The notes: generated from the letters alone by a model not told the origin. A DNA stretch of 64,000 nt from JADKIH01 sp031427625 (GCA_031427625.1 JANPNV010000111.1:1-64000); one strand, 5' to 3'. Counted from the stretch's first letter, positions 16,739 through 27,700 are shown. Numbers and translations are program-made.

Positions 16739-17857
16739 TTATTTATTCTGTGTCACATCTTTTTTTAACTTAATCATGCAGGAAATCGGATAGTGATCAG
16801 AAAGTTTTTCGCGAAATGTACAATAAGCCGTCGACGTGATTTTCTTATCATGAAATATATAATCAATGCGGAAACTGGGAAATGGTCCTGCATATGTTTT
16901 TCCTGCTCCCTGACCGCTTTTCCGGAATGCATCAATAAGTTTATCTGAAAGTACAGAGTATGAATAGGAGGAAGGTGTGTCGTTAAAATCACCACATAGC
17001 ACAACTGGAAACGGACTATTATCGATTGAATCGTGAAGGATTTCTACTTGTTTGGCACGTCTGATAAATCCCTGGCGAAGATGTCTTAGTATGGAAAGGC
17101 TTCCTTCAATTTCATCCTGTTTCACATCATCTTTGTTAAGATTTTCTATAAATTTATAATCAGACCATTCGAATCTAACACTTTCTAAGTGAACATTAAA
17201 TACTCTGATCGTATCATTTCCTACTGCTATGTCGGATGCAATAAAAATATTTCCGCCCTTCTTTGCAAAATGGGTTGATTGTGTTTTTACAATTGGAAGT
17301 TTGCTGAAAGTGGCAATGCCCCAGTGATCCGTCTTTCGAAACGAATAGGTATATTCGATTTGTGAGAATGCAGCTTTTAGATAATACCGGAGTGAATCAT
17401 CGTTCTTGAAAAGCTGGTCTTTAGCATCAGACGAATAAAATTCCTGAATACAGATTATGTCCGGTGATTCTTTTTGCAGAAATTCGAAAATCTGATTGCG
17501 TGTTTCTGCATTATGAAACCAATTGTATAAATTAAACAGTCGTACATTAAAAGACATTACTTTTATATATCCCTTTTCTTTCAGGAGGTTTTCTTTTTCG
17601 GAAGGGAAATTAATCTGAACTATTCCAAATATTTTTCCTAATCCCAGTATGACCAAAACCGTTGATAGAATAAATCGCTTATTACCTACTATAAGCCAAT
17701 AGCTGATGAATAGGATATTTATTATGAATAAAATTTCGAAGCCAAGGCCAAAGAGGGCCAGCCACCATATTTTTTCAGGACTTATCCATGCAGCCATGAA
17801 TGAAAGCACCGTTGCGACAGCGGTGCAAACATTCACTACCCAGATAATTTTTTTCAT
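16739..17857 (-). CDS. Endonuclease/exonuclease/phosphatase family membrane-anchored hydrolase
   Basis: I use the ATG at 17857 (MKKIIWVVNVC) rather than 17872. Three hydrophobic segments (about residues 5-95) precede an EEP domain with the expected catalytic motifs: DIICIQEFY (metal Glu), GDFNDTPSS, FRIDYIFHD and SDHYPI (catalytic His). The active domain would face the periplasm, so phosphodiester substrates such as lipids are as likely as DNA. It follows the two rhomboid genes and mutL on one strand, a run I infer to be an operon. Confidence 0.85.
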   Translation of the reverse strand: MKKIIWVVNVCTAVATVLSFMAAWISPEKIWWLALFGLGFEILFIINILFISYWLIVGNKRFILSTVLVILGLGKIFGIVQINFPSEKENLLKEKGYIKVMSFNVRLFNLYNWFHNAETRNQIFEFLQKESPDIICIQEFYSSDAKDQLFKNDDSLRYYLKAAFSQIEYTYSFRKTDHWGIATFSKLPIVKTQSTHFAKKGGNIFIASDIAVGNDTIRVFNVHLESVRFEWSDYKFIENLNKDDVKQDEIEGSLSILRHLRQGFIRRAKQVEILHDSIDNSPFPVVLCGDFNDTPSSYSYSVLSDKLIDAFRKSGQGAGKTYAGPFPSFRIDYIFHDKKITSTAYCTFREKLSDHYPISCMIKLKKDVTQNK

Positions 17858-17895
17858 AATTCCTGAACCCATATTGTCAGCGTAATGAACTGAAA

Positions 17896-18774
17896 TTAAT
17901 TTTCTTTACTCATGGTAAACAAAAAGTCTTTTTCCTCCTGAGAGAGACTTCCATATCCCGACTTACTGATCTTGTCGAGTATTTCATCCATTTTTTCTTG
18001 TCTTGCTTTTTTGTTTACATTAAATGACACATCCGGTTTTTTCTGGCGGTACGTCACTTTCATCTTTTTTCGTGGAGCAAACAGGTCAAAGAATTTTGTT
18101 AGCCAGGCGCTGATATCCTTTCCCTTTTTTAGTTGTTTGATATAGATGAAACCATATAAAGCTCCGCCAAGATGGGCAATATGGCCGCCTGCATTGCTGC
18201 CGCTAACGCTGATGAGATCAAGCAGAATCGAAACCAGGGCAATCCATTTTAACGGGATTGTCCCAAAGAATATTAGTTGAATAGGATATTCGGGAAGCAA
18301 GGTTGCCGTTGCAATGGTAATGGCAAGCACACTGGCTGATGCACCGAGGGCAAATGCAGCTCCAACTGAATCGGAAAAAACCGGGAAGATGTTATAAGCA
18401 GCGACAAAAAATAAGGCACCGGCTAATCCGCCAACGATATATGTGTTCAATAATTTTTTATTGCCGAGATATTCCTGAAATATTTTTCCCATCCAGTAGA
18501 GCCAGAGCATATTGAAAAGAAGATGCATAAAGTCCCAATGAAAAAACATGTAGGTGAAAATGGTCCACGGTCGAAGAATGAATTCACTGATATTTGAACG
18601 AATGGCCAAATAATCTGAAACGTCTCCGAAACTCAAAACAGGATTCAGGAAAAGAGTAGAGACTGAATTGATTACTCTTATCAATACAAATAAAGCAACA
18701 TTGAGAATAAGCAATCGCTGCAAAGTATTGGAGAGGCGAATTTGTGTACTAATTTTTTCTCTGAATGATTTCAT
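17896..18774 (-). CDS. Rhomboid family intramembrane serine protease (first of pair by position)
   Basis: 292 residues with six predicted membrane helices. The catalytic Ser146 is in GASAS and His201 in GGHIAHLGGALYG; the conserved HWDFMHLLFNMLWLY segment is also present. The site reads GxSA rather than the usual GxSG. A basic cytoplasmic C-terminal tail of about 80 residues follows the last helix. The substrate is unknown. It ends just before the EEP gene, and 6 bp separate it from the upstream rhomboid gene, so the two are surely co-transcribed. Confidence 0.9.
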   Translation of the reverse strand: MKSFREKISTQIRLSNTLQRLLILNVALFVLIRVINSVSTLFLNPVLSFGDVSDYLAIRSNISEFILRPWTIFTYMFFHWDFMHLLFNMLWLYWMGKIFQEYLGNKKLLNTYIVGGLAGALFFVAAYNIFPVFSDSVGAAFALGASASVLAITIATATLLPEYPIQLIFFGTIPLKWIALVSILLDLISVSGSNAGGHIAHLGGALYGFIYIKQLKKGKDISAWLTKFFDLFAPRKKMKVTYRQKKPDVSFNVNKKARQEKMDEILDKISKSGYGSLSQEEKDFLFTMSKEN

Positions 18775-18780
18775 GACTAA

Positions 18781-19632
18781 TTATTCGCGGTTAAAAAAAT
18801 CATTTCGATTCTGACGTGATTGATATCGCCAGAAATATATAATTATCAATCCTGTAAATAAACCACCAAGATGAGCAAAGTGTGCTACGTTATCGCCTCC
18901 GGCTATTCCCATATAAAGTTCAAGTACACCGAATAGGATAACTGCATATTTTGCTTTCATGGGAATAGCAAGGAATACATAGAGTATGCTGTTCGGGAAA
19001 AGCATTCCATAGGCAAGGAGAATTCCGAATATAGCTCCAGATGCTCCGATAATAACCGGGGCGTTCAGAATTTGTGTAAGGAACTGGCTTGCGAGGTCGA
19101 TGCTTTCGGTCGGAGAAAGATGATTCTCTGCAATTGTTTCGATAAATTGTTTTGTATAGGAATGATTTCCTCCGCCAGCCGACAATATAGAGTTCATTTC
19201 ACTTTGTGAGGATGCATTTATGTAATCGGTAAGAAATACGATATCAGGATGTATCTGGAAATAAAGTATCGCATAATGGGTAAGTGCGGCGCCAATACCA
19301 GTTAAAATGTAATAGGTGAGAAATTTTTTCGCGCCCCACATATTTTCTACCATTGGCCCAAACATGAAAAGTATAAACATATTCATTCCAATATGCGCAA
19401 TGCTTATATGGCCCGGTGTTCCAATATCATGCATGAACATATATGTGATGAACTGCCAAACACCAAATTTTTCAGAAGCGAGATAATGAAGTCCGAGCTT
19501 ATCGATCAGGTCCAGCCCCTGACTTTGAAGCAGGATTGTAGCCACATACATGATAACATTTATTATCAGTAGGTTCTTGACTACATCCGGTAAAAACCCG
19601 GTTTTGTTTGGACGGTAATTCTCGTAGCTCAT
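18781..19632 (-). CDS. Rhomboid family intramembrane serine protease (second of pair)
   Basis: 283 residues with canonical catalytic dyad Ser198 (GASGAIFG) and His254 (FAHLGGLFTG), plus the HIGMNMFILFMFG helix. Between the third and fourth helices is an insertion of about 60 residues (about 129-190), absent from the sister rhomboid and predicted to be polar. It may be a periplasmic lid or substrate-recognition element. That is inference. The gene follows mutL by about 65 bp on the same strand and lies directly upstream of the other rhomboid. Confidence 0.9.
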   Translation of the reverse strand: MSYENYRPNKTGFLPDVVKNLLIINVIMYVATILLQSQGLDLIDKLGLHYLASEKFGVWQFITYMFMHDIGTPGHISIAHIGMNMFILFMFGPMVENMWGAKKFLTYYILTGIGAALTHYAILYFQIHPDIVFLTDYINASSQSEMNSILSAGGGNHSYTKQFIETIAENHLSPTESIDLASQFLTQILNAPVIIGASGAIFGILLAYGMLFPNSILYVFLAIPMKAKYAVILFGVLELYMGIAGGDNVAHFAHLGGLFTGLIIIYFWRYQSRQNRNDFFNRE

Positions 19633-19696
19633 AATTTACTGGGTGTTCAATTTTTCTGATTGCCCTTTTTAGGGCTCTCCAAAATGAGAAAAATTA

Positions 19697-21475
19697 TTAC
19701 CTGAATTTTTCGGAGAGGTCTCCGGTTTTCAACAAAATCATACACGGTTTTCCATCAATACCTGTGTTGCTTTTCTCGCAGGAATGTAAATCACGGAGTA
19801 ATGATTTCATTTCCTGCATGCTGAGCACACTATTTTTTGGGATGGCAATGCTCCTGGCAAGAATACGTGCAAGGTTTTCGCTGGCGCCGGTTGATAAGGA
19901 ATCAGAATTTTGTTTGTATTGCTCGATGATGGATTCTAAAATTTCCTTTTCCCGGCCTTTTTCAATGTCGGACGGAATGCCATGGATGGCATAAGTGTTC
20001 AATCCGAATTCCTGTAAATCAAAACCGAGAATGCGGATGTCACTTTCAATCTCTTTCATGATTTGAAAATCGGAAGCAGATAAAGAAAGTGTTAAAGGGA
20101 AAAGCGATTGTTGTGAAACAGATGTGCCTGATGAAAGAGACTGAATGAACTTTTGATACAGGATTCTTTCATGGGCAGCTACAGCATCTATGACAAGAAG
20201 ACCTTCGTTTATTTTATTGATGATATATGGGCCGAGTTGAAATAATGGTGCATCGTTTTCGGCTGTGTTAAGGTACGATGGTGTTGCAACTGTGTTTTTT
20301 ATCTCGGGCTGGACAAGACCATCGTATAACTTTTGCCATCCTGAAGTCGCGATCTGTTTTTCCTGTCTTGAAAAAGGATTGTAATCCGTATTGATGGTTA
20401 CTGTCGGTTTTTGAACAGGTTGAAAGCGCATGGAATGTGGAATGTCGAAAGACTTCTCGCGGTCAAAATCGATAGCAGGGGAAACACTGTACTGGCCAAG
20501 CGAACGCTTGACAGCAGAACGAACAATGGCGTATACGGACCGCTCGTCTTCGAATTTGATTTCTGTTTTGGTAGGATGGATGTTTACGTCGATACGTGAA
20601 GGATCGATGTCGATATACAACCAGTATGCGGGATAGCTGTCTTTTGACAGCAATTCCTTGAAGGCATTGGTGACTGCATGATTCAGGTAACCGTCTTTGA
20701 TAAATCGTTTGTTGACGAAAAAGAATTGTTCTCCTCGTGTCTTTTTACTGAATTCGGGTTTGCCGACAAAGCCGGTGATTGATAGTAAAGAAGTTTCTTC
20801 TTGGACTGGAACGAGTCTTTCGTTGTAATTACTACCGTTAATGTTTACAATTCGTTGACGAAGGTTGGATGGCGGTAATCTAAAGATTTCGATACCATTT
20901 TGATTGAGAGAAAAATATACATCGGGATTGGAATATGCGACTCTTTCGAATTCATCGATGATGTGCCTGGCTTCAATGGCGTTGGATTTCAAAAAATTTC
21001 GACGGGCAGGAACATTGTAAAATAAGTTCTTTATCAGGATGGTTGTGCCTGGCGGTGTACCCGACGGTTCTTGTTTCTTGATTTCGTTTCCTTCGATTTC
21101 GATGGATGTACCAACTTCATCATCATGACGCCTCGATTTTAGTTCTACCTGAGCAATTGCACTGATAGAGGCAAGCGCTTCTCCGCGGAATCCCATTGTT
21201 CGAATGGCAAATAGATCTGCAGCTGACCGAATTTTTGATGTGGCATGACGTTCGAAGGCCATACGGGCATCGGCAGGACTCATTCCGGAGCCGTCGTCGA
21301 CAATCTGAATGAGGGTTTTACCTGAGTCTTTTACATATACTTCGATACGTTTACTTCCGGCATCAACTGCATTCTCGAGCAACTCTTTAATGGCAGAGGA
21401 GGGTCGTTGAATGACTTCTCCGGCGGCTATTTGATTGGCAACTGTATCGGGTAATAATCGAATTATATCAGGCAT
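19697..21475 (-). CDS. mutL: DNA mismatch repair protein MutL
   Basis: GHKL ATPase acting with MutS. The N-terminal ATPase motifs are intact (NQIAAGEVIQRPSSAIKELL, DDGSGM, FERHATSKI, TMGFRGEALASI). The C-terminal dimerisation domain lacks the metal-dependent endonuclease motifs: where the nuclease-type DQHA motif would fall it reads DAVAAHERILYQ, and where CPHGRP is expected it reads GIDGKPC. This predicts a non-nicking MutL, as seen in other Bacteroidota. 592 residues is normal. A TAATTTCG -7 element lies at 21505-21512 on the minus strand. Confidence 0.95.
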   Translation of the reverse strand: MPDIIRLLPDTVANQIAAGEVIQRPSSAIKELLENAVDAGSKRIEVYVKDSGKTLIQIVDDGSGMSPADARMAFERHATSKIRSAADLFAIRTMGFRGEALASISAIAQVELKSRRHDDEVGTSIEIEGNEIKKQEPSGTPPGTTILIKNLFYNVPARRNFLKSNAIEARHIIDEFERVAYSNPDVYFSLNQNGIEIFRLPPSNLRQRIVNINGSNYNERLVPVQEETSLLSITGFVGKPEFSKKTRGEQFFFVNKRFIKDGYLNHAVTNAFKELLSKDSYPAYWLYIDIDPSRIDVNIHPTKTEIKFEDERSVYAIVRSAVKRSLGQYSVSPAIDFDREKSFDIPHSMRFQPVQKPTVTINTDYNPFSRQEKQIATSGWQKLYDGLVQPEIKNTVATPSYLNTAENDAPLFQLGPYIINKINEGLLVIDAVAAHERILYQKFIQSLSSGTSVSQQSLFPLTLSLSASDFQIMKEIESDIRILGFDLQEFGLNTYAIHGIPSDIEKGREKEILESIIEQYKQNSDSLSTGASENLARILARSIAIPKNSVLSMQEMKSLLRDLHSCEKSNTGIDGKPCMILLKTGDLSEKFR

Positions 21476-21933
21476 AAATCCTCAATTGATCAACGCCAAA
21501 TGTCCGAAATTATACCATAAGTCCCATCATTTATGCAGTTTTTCTCTGATCGTTAAGCAGTCACATTTTTTTCCTAACACCTTAAGGAGCAGGCCTCACG
21601 TTGATTTACAAAGTTTGTAATGTGGTATTTTTTCTTTTTGTAAATTAATTTTTAATGAATGTCTGCTCAATTGATACTTAGGGTGGAATAAAATTAAAGT
21701 TGGCAAGATTTGATTTTACGACGATAAGGTGGTACTAAAGTAAGAATGACGTTGCTGTTTTCAGTCATTATTAAAAAATCATTTTAGAAAGATGAATTGA
21801 AATCAGTAAAGCTTTCTCAGGAAAATGGAAATAACTATGTCCTCATTTTTCGAAAACGTCTATCATTAAAAAAGCATTAACAAAAAATCTGCCGAGAATG
21901 TATGATTAATAACTTCAAACTTTAAATAAAGAC
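21476..21933. other. Intergenic region between mutL and msrA
   Basis: 458 bp containing the mutL promoter region at its left end. The remainder is AT-rich with stops in all frames and no convincing hairpin, tRNA or small ORF. It is the longest region in the window for which I see no content beyond a promoter. Confidence 0.5.
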
Positions 21934-22587
21934 TTACTCAGCTTTCTTCAGTTTATCCTTGAATACCTTTTTGAACTTTTCCACTTTCGGGGCAACAACC
22001 ATCTTACAATAGGGTTGTTCGCCATTCTCGTTAAAATAATTCTGATGATAATCGTCTGCTTTATAAAAAACGGTGAACGGTGAAATTTCCGTAACAATTC
22101 GATCTTTATAAGCTCCGGATTCATTTAACTCATTCTTGATTTTCTCAGCTATTCCCTTTTGTTCGTCGTTATGAAAAAATATGACTGACCTGTATTGTGT
22201 GCCAATGTCATTTCCCTGACCATTGAGTTGTGTAGGATCGTGCGATGAAAAAAAAGCCTCAAGGATGTCAGCATAATTCAATTTACTCATATCGTATACG
22301 ACTTGTACCACTTCTGCATGGCCTGTTCTTCCATCACAAACCTCTCTGTAGGATGGATTCTTAATCGTTCCGCCCGAAAAACCAGATGTAACGGAAATAA
22401 TACCATCTAGCAATTGATACTGCGCTTCTGTGCACCAGTAACAACCTGCCCCTAGTGTTGCTGTATCAGTCTTTGTAATTTCAGAAGTATTCATAGCTGT
22501 TTGGTTTGATTTTCTATTTTTATTATCCTGTGAAGCACAAGATGTAGTTATAACAAGAAGTATAAAAATTAATTGCTTTCGTTTCAT
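21934..22587 (-). CDS. msrA: Peptide methionine-S-oxide reductase, lipoprotein form
   Basis: Reduces methionine-S-sulfoxide in proteins. The catalytic motif GCYWCTEAQYQLLDG places the nucleophile at Cys49. The segments SGFSGG, YREVCDGRTGHAEVV and FFSSHDPTQLNGQG are all standard. The N-terminus is a lipoprotein signal with Cys17 (ITTSC), so this copy is exported and tethered, presumably protecting periplasmic or surface proteins. A polar linker of about 25 residues separates lipid anchor and enzyme. MsrB is not fused or adjacent. A TATCTTTG promoter element lies 10 nt upstream. Confidence 0.94.
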   Translation of the reverse strand: MKRKQLIFILLVITTSCASQDNKNRKSNQTAMNTSEITKTDTATLGAGCYWCTEAQYQLLDGIISVTSGFSGGTIKNPSYREVCDGRTGHAEVVQVVYDMSKLNYADILEAFFSSHDPTQLNGQGNDIGTQYRSVIFFHNDEQKGIAEKIKNELNESGAYKDRIVTEISPFTVFYKADDYHQNYFNENGEQPYCKMVVAPKVEKFKKVFKDKLKKAE

Positions 22588-22597
22588 TATTGATTCT

Positions 22598-22605
22598 CAA
22601 AGATA
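22598..22605 (-). promoter_or_regulatory. -7 promoter element of msrA
   Basis: TATCTTTG on the minus strand is an exact TAnnTTTG match, 10 nt from the msrA ATG. A TTG at 22629-22631 (minus strand) could be the -33 element with a 23-nt spacer. Confidence 0.55.
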
Positions 22606-22655
22606 CCAAAATCATCAGGAATATAAATCAAGACAATGGATTCTTATCATACTTG

Positions 22656-23324
22656 TCAGAATCTATCAAACTTTATTTTTTCTCCTGTGCCACAAATGTT
22701 TTTTAGCGTAACTCGTTTTCCTTCCGGTGAGGTAATTTCTTCTTCTTCTTCAAAAATATGGATGTTGCTAAAACCTGAATCGGAGAAAAGTTTTTTTACG
22801 CTTTCGCTTTCATACAAACGAAAACCGTATTGTGTAAAAGGAAGTGATTGCATTGTACTGCCCGATCGAAAGCAAACGATAAACTGTCCGCCCTCTGTTA
22901 ATGTATCATTAGCCCACCTGAAATACCTCAACGGATCTTCCCAGAAGTAAATTGTATTCACTGAAAAAATCTGGTTTGCCTTTTTTCCTAAACGTACATC
23001 AACGACATCGCCAAAAACAAATTCAGCTTTTCCTTCCTTTACCAATTTAGAATTTCTTTCGTTCGCCTCCTGAATCATATCATCAGAGTAATCAATTCCT
23101 GTATAGTGAATATCTGACTCAAGGTTAAAAAAATAATCTGTAAATGCACCATTAGCTGGTCCGATTTCAATCAATGAATCTCCTGGTAACATATTCAGAT
23201 TTCTTAGGCCCAGTTCGTAAATTTTCCGGTTACTGCGCTCCATAAATTCTGTTACTTCATTAGCCAGCTTGCCATGCGGTTTTCGCAACTGCGCAGCAAT
23301 CTGTTCATGTGTGGGCTTTATCAT
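22656..23324 (-). CDS. Class I SAM-dependent methyltransferase
   Basis: 222 residues with the Rossmann motif I LIEIGPANGAFTDYF and an acidic residue ending the second strand (IHYTGIDYSDDMIQEA). Other class I features are FVFGDVVDV and the FSVNTIYFWEDPLRYF region. The substrate cannot be deduced; small molecules are typical for this architecture. It lies about 40 bp downstream of the TolC gene of the efflux operon on the same strand and could be its last gene. Confidence 0.85.
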   Translation of the reverse strand: MIKPTHEQIAAQLRKPHGKLANEVTEFMERSNRKIYELGLRNLNMLPGDSLIEIGPANGAFTDYFFNLESDIHYTGIDYSDDMIQEANERNSKLVKEGKAEFVFGDVVDVRLGKKANQIFSVNTIYFWEDPLRYFRWANDTLTEGGQFIVCFRSGSTMQSLPFTQYGFRLYESESVKKLFSDSGFSNIHIFEEEEEITSPEGKRVTLKNICGTGEKIKFDRF

Positions 23325-23363
23325 TAATATAGTTAAACTCCTAGACTGGAAAATGTATAAATT

Positions 23364-24701
23364 TTATTTTACTAATTCGCCATTCAGGCGCTTCAGCGTA
23401 GTTTCCGAAATTTTTGACTGATATCGGGCATTAGTTAATCGTGTGATGGCGTCTTCAAATGTTTTTAAAGATTCCTGCTGCTCAGTTGCTGTACTGACAC
23501 CTATTTTGTAACGCTCTTGTGCAATATTCATCACCTCCTTTGCATATAGAATATTCTGCTCTTCAATTTGTAATATCTCAATGTTGTTACGGAAAATTCT
23601 AAAAGCATTCAACAGTTCTTCTTTCACACTCAATGTATACAACTCCTTCTCAATTCCCGCATTCAAAATATTCAGTTTTGAATTTTTTATTTGCCTGTTT
23701 ATATTAAATCCATGGAAAAGCGGAATGGCGGCCGTTGCTCCATAGTTAAATCCCTGTGTCTGATTTAACAATGAAAACCCTGCTTCATTGGTGACTTTCG
23801 AAAAAACATAATTTGTATTCAGTCGAATAACCGGTGATCGAAGTGACCGGTTTTCTTTCAGTTCAAGTTCTGAAATTCTTAGATTTCTCTTGTAGAAATT
23901 TAATATGTTGTTGTTTTCAGAAACTGATTTTTTTAAATCGTCAATAGCGGGATTATAATTGATGATAACGGTATCTTCAACGATATAATTTATTTCAAGA
24001 TCTCTTCCCAGCAAACGGTTGAGGTGAATAGTTGCCGTTGCTGCATCGGATTGCAATTGTATCTCAAGAGAATGCTGACGGTTATATTCTGTTTGGACTT
24101 GCAGCCAATCAAGCCTTGAACCCAAACCGTTTTTCATTTTTCGTTCAGAAATTTTCAATCGTTCTTCAGAAAGTATCAGTTCCTCACGCATTGATTTCAA
24201 AAGCTGAGTATTTCTGACAATAGTGTAGTAAGCTGTTATAATTTCCTGAAGCGATGTTTCGATCTGTATCTTCAGCTGATCCCGCGATTGCAATGAGATT
24301 TCAGAAAGTTTTTCTTTTGTTCTGAACATCTTCATCCCGTCAAAAATTGTCCAGCCAAGATTCAAGCTTGCATTTAAATTTGTCGAAGCTGATGCATCTC
24401 TGTTTACCTCCGCGCCAGTATTGTATTTTTGCTTAAGAGAATTTGATGACTTTGAATAAGTACCGTTGGCGTCAAGTTCAGGAAGCATCCCTGCATTTCC
24501 GGATGTATTATTGTTTTCTTGTTTCCCACTTTCATTATTGGAAATTCTGATGTCATAATTATTCTTCAATCCTATTTCAATTGCCTGTTGCAGCGTTAAT
24601 AATGAATCCTGAGAATATAAAGCAGTCGGATACCAAAATGCTAACGAAAACATCAACAGCAACAAGAATAATTTGAGATATTTTAAAGAGTAAATTTTCA
24701 T
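23364..24701 (-). CDS. TolC family outer-membrane efflux protein
   Basis: 445 residues. A signal peptide (about 1-30) is followed by two repeats of long amphipathic helices and short beta segments. The family features LTLQQAIEIGLKNNYDI near the N-terminus and ALLNAFRIFRNNIEILQIE plus RYKIGVSTATEQQESLKTFEDA near the C-terminus are clear. It forms the trimeric outer-membrane channel of the tripartite pump. Only one base separates it from the upstream RND gene, showing tight operon organisation. Confidence 0.92.
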   Translation of the reverse strand: MKIYSLKYLKLFLLLLMFSLAFWYPTALYSQDSLLTLQQAIEIGLKNNYDIRISNNESGKQENNNTSGNAGMLPELDANGTYSKSSNSLKQKYNTGAEVNRDASASTNLNASLNLGWTIFDGMKMFRTKEKLSEISLQSRDQLKIQIETSLQEIITAYYTIVRNTQLLKSMREELILSEERLKISERKMKNGLGSRLDWLQVQTEYNRQHSLEIQLQSDAATATIHLNRLLGRDLEINYIVEDTVIINYNPAIDDLKKSVSENNNILNFYKRNLRISELELKENRSLRSPVIRLNTNYVFSKVTNEAGFSLLNQTQGFNYGATAAIPLFHGFNINRQIKNSKLNILNAGIEKELYTLSVKEELLNAFRIFRNNIEILQIEEQNILYAKEVMNIAQERYKIGVSTATEQQESLKTFEDAITRLTNARYQSKISETTLKRLNGELVK

Positions 24702-24702
24702 T

Positions 24703-27700
24703 TTATTTTTCCTGAATTTGCCCTGATTTTTCTCTTGAAATATATGTATAAACGGCTGGTATCACATAGAGTGTAAGCACTAAAGAAAAAAGTAATCCTC
24801 CCGCTACAACAATACCCATCGGCATTCGGCTTTGTGCTCCGTTTCCAAGACCTATTGCAATCGGCAGCGCTCCTAGAATTGTTGCAATACTTGTCATCAG
24901 GATTGGACGTAGACGCATAGTAGACGCTTCAATAGCTGCCTCCTTAACATTTAACCCAAGGCTTTTTTGTTGGTTAGCAAACTCAACAATCAATATTCCG
25001 TTTTTTGTAACAAGACCTATCAGCATGATAATTCCAATCTGGCTGAAAATATTTAATGTCTGATTAAACATCCACAATGCCAGCACAGCACCTGCCAACG
25101 CAAGTGGAACGGTGAGCATGATTATGAATGGATCTATGAAGCTCTCAAATTGTGCTGCCAGGATAAGGTAAATAAGAATGAGCGCAAGAAAAAATGCAAA
25201 TAAAATATTCGATCCGCTCTCTACAAAATCACGAGAGGGTCCCGTTAGTTCAGTTGAAAATGATTCGTCAAGAACTTTTTTAGCTATCTGATCCATTGCA
25301 GCTATACCATCACCAACGGTTTTTCCTGGCGCCAGTCCTGCAGAAATGGTTGCCGACTTATACCGGTTATAGTGATAGAGTTGCGGTGGACTGCTTTCTT
25401 CTTCTGCTTTAATTAAATTATCGAGTTGAATTTTTTCTCCTTTTGAGTTTTTAATATAAAGTGATTTCAGATCTAACGGTTCATCACGCGACGCTCTGTT
25501 CATTTGTGCGATTACCTGATATTGCTTACCGTTCATTGTGAAATAAGACATTCTTTTTCCACTGTAAGAAAATTGAAGCGTTTGTGCTACATCATTTACA
25601 GATACTCCAAGAGCTGCTGCTCTGTTTCGATCAATTGTAATATTCAGTTCTGGTTTGTTGAATTTTAAATTTACATCTATTCCCTGAAAAACCGGATTCT
25701 TATTTGCTTCTTCTAAGAAAAGTGGCAGAGCTGCTTTCAGCTTTTCAAAATTTGGAGCCTGCAAAACATATTGCACTGGCAGACTTGTTCTTCCTGCATT
25801 TCCTGTACTTATTGTCTGCTCTTGCAGTGCAAAGGCCCGGCCTTCCGGGAAGAATTTCATGTTGCGTGTGATATAATCTGCAATCTGCTGTTGTGATCGT
25901 TTTCTCTCTCCCGGGTTTTTTAATCCCAGTCTGACAAAGCCTGTATTTACCGCACCTGATCCTGTAAATCCCGGAGCGGTCACACTCAGAGCAATTCTTT
26001 TTTCTGGAATCGAATCAACAATAAATCGGGTAATCCTGTTCATGTATGCATCCATGTAATCATACGACGTGCCTTCCGGTGCACTTACCGCAATACGAAT
26101 AAGATTACGATCTTCCAGTGGTGCTAGTTCAGATTGAAGTACATTTCCAATACCGAAAATCAGCAGGAGTGAAGCAAATAAAATTCCCCATGCCCATCCT
26201 CGTCGCTTAATAAAATTTGTAAGTGATCTTCGATAACCTTCAGTCATTCTGAGAAAAAATGGTTCCGTACGTTCATAAAATCTTGAATGTCTGTGGTTTT
26301 TTCTGGCAATCATCACGTTAAGAACGGGGGTAAGGGAGAGCGAGACGAATGCCGAGATTAAAATGGCCCCGGCCATAACAATTCCAAATTCCCTGAATAG
26401 CCTGCCGACAAAACCCTGAAGGAAAATAATCGGAAGAAACACAACAGCTAGTGTAAACGATGTGGAAAGGACTGCGAAAAATATTTCATTGGAACCTTTT
26501 TCTGCGGCCTCGCGGGGATTCATTCCCTTCTCTATTTTTTTATAGATATTTTCAGTTACAACAATACCATCGTCGACAACAAGACCGGTTGCAAGTACAA
26601 TGGCAAGAAGGGTAAGAATATTAATACTGAATCCGGCTAAATACATTATGAAGAAAGCACCAATTAGAGAAACAGGTATATCGATGAGCGGACGAATGGC
26701 AATGAGCCAGTCACGAAAGAACAGGTAGATAATTATTACCACGAGAAGAAAAGCAATGAGTAATGTTTCTGCTACTTCACCGATGGATCTGCGAATAAAT
26801 TTTGTGTTATCGAGTGCAACTCCCAATTTAAAATCTTTTGGCAAGTCTTTCTCTAACTGATCATATCGTTTGTAAAATTCATCTGCGATCTCAATATAAT
26901 TAGATCCGGGTTGGGGAACAATGCCAAGTCCGATCATTGGAACTCCTGATTGCTTAAGAATCGTTTCTTCGTTTTCCGGACCAAGTTCTGCATATCCGAC
27001 ATCACGAAGTCTGACAGTAATACCAAGGTTAGAACTTATGATAAGGTTGTTAAAATCGTCAGGCTTGCTTAACCGGCCCATCGTATTAACGATTAACTCT
27101 GTATTGTTTCCTCTGATCTTTCCGCCAGGCAGCTCTACATTCTCTCTTGTCAATGCATTCTGAATGTCGAGTGGTGTAAGCTGAAATGCAGAAAGTTTTG
27201 CCGGATCCAGCCAGATACGCATGGCATATTTTTTCTCACCCCATACCTGAATTGTACTTACTCCCGGTATTGTTTGTAATCTTTCAAGAATTACATTGGA
27301 GGCATAGTCGCTTACTTCAAGCTGGTTTCGACTGTCGCTTTCTATCGTGAGTGAAAGTATTGCATCGCTGTTCGCATCCGATTTTGTTACAACAGGCGGA
27401 GCATCGATATCTTGCGGAAGCTGTCTGATAGCTTGCGATACTTTATCTCTAACATCGTTGGCTGCTGCTTCAAGATCTATATCAAGAGTAAACTCAACAG
27501 TAATGCTGCTCGATCCCTGATTACTCGCAGATGCAATTGACCGTATTCCTGCTATACCGTTGATGGCTTTCTCAAGGGGCTCCGTAATCTGAGATTCTAT
27601 TACTTCGGCACTCGCTCCAGTATAAGCAGTACGAACTGTAATTATTGGCGGGTCGATGGATGGATACTCTCTTACACCCAGAAAATTATATCCGATTATG

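Noticed and set aside
17858..17872. Upstream ATG of the EEP hydrolase (MGSGIM)
   Set aside because: The internal ATG at 17857 gives the normal MKK-type membrane start; the upstream one adds only five residues.
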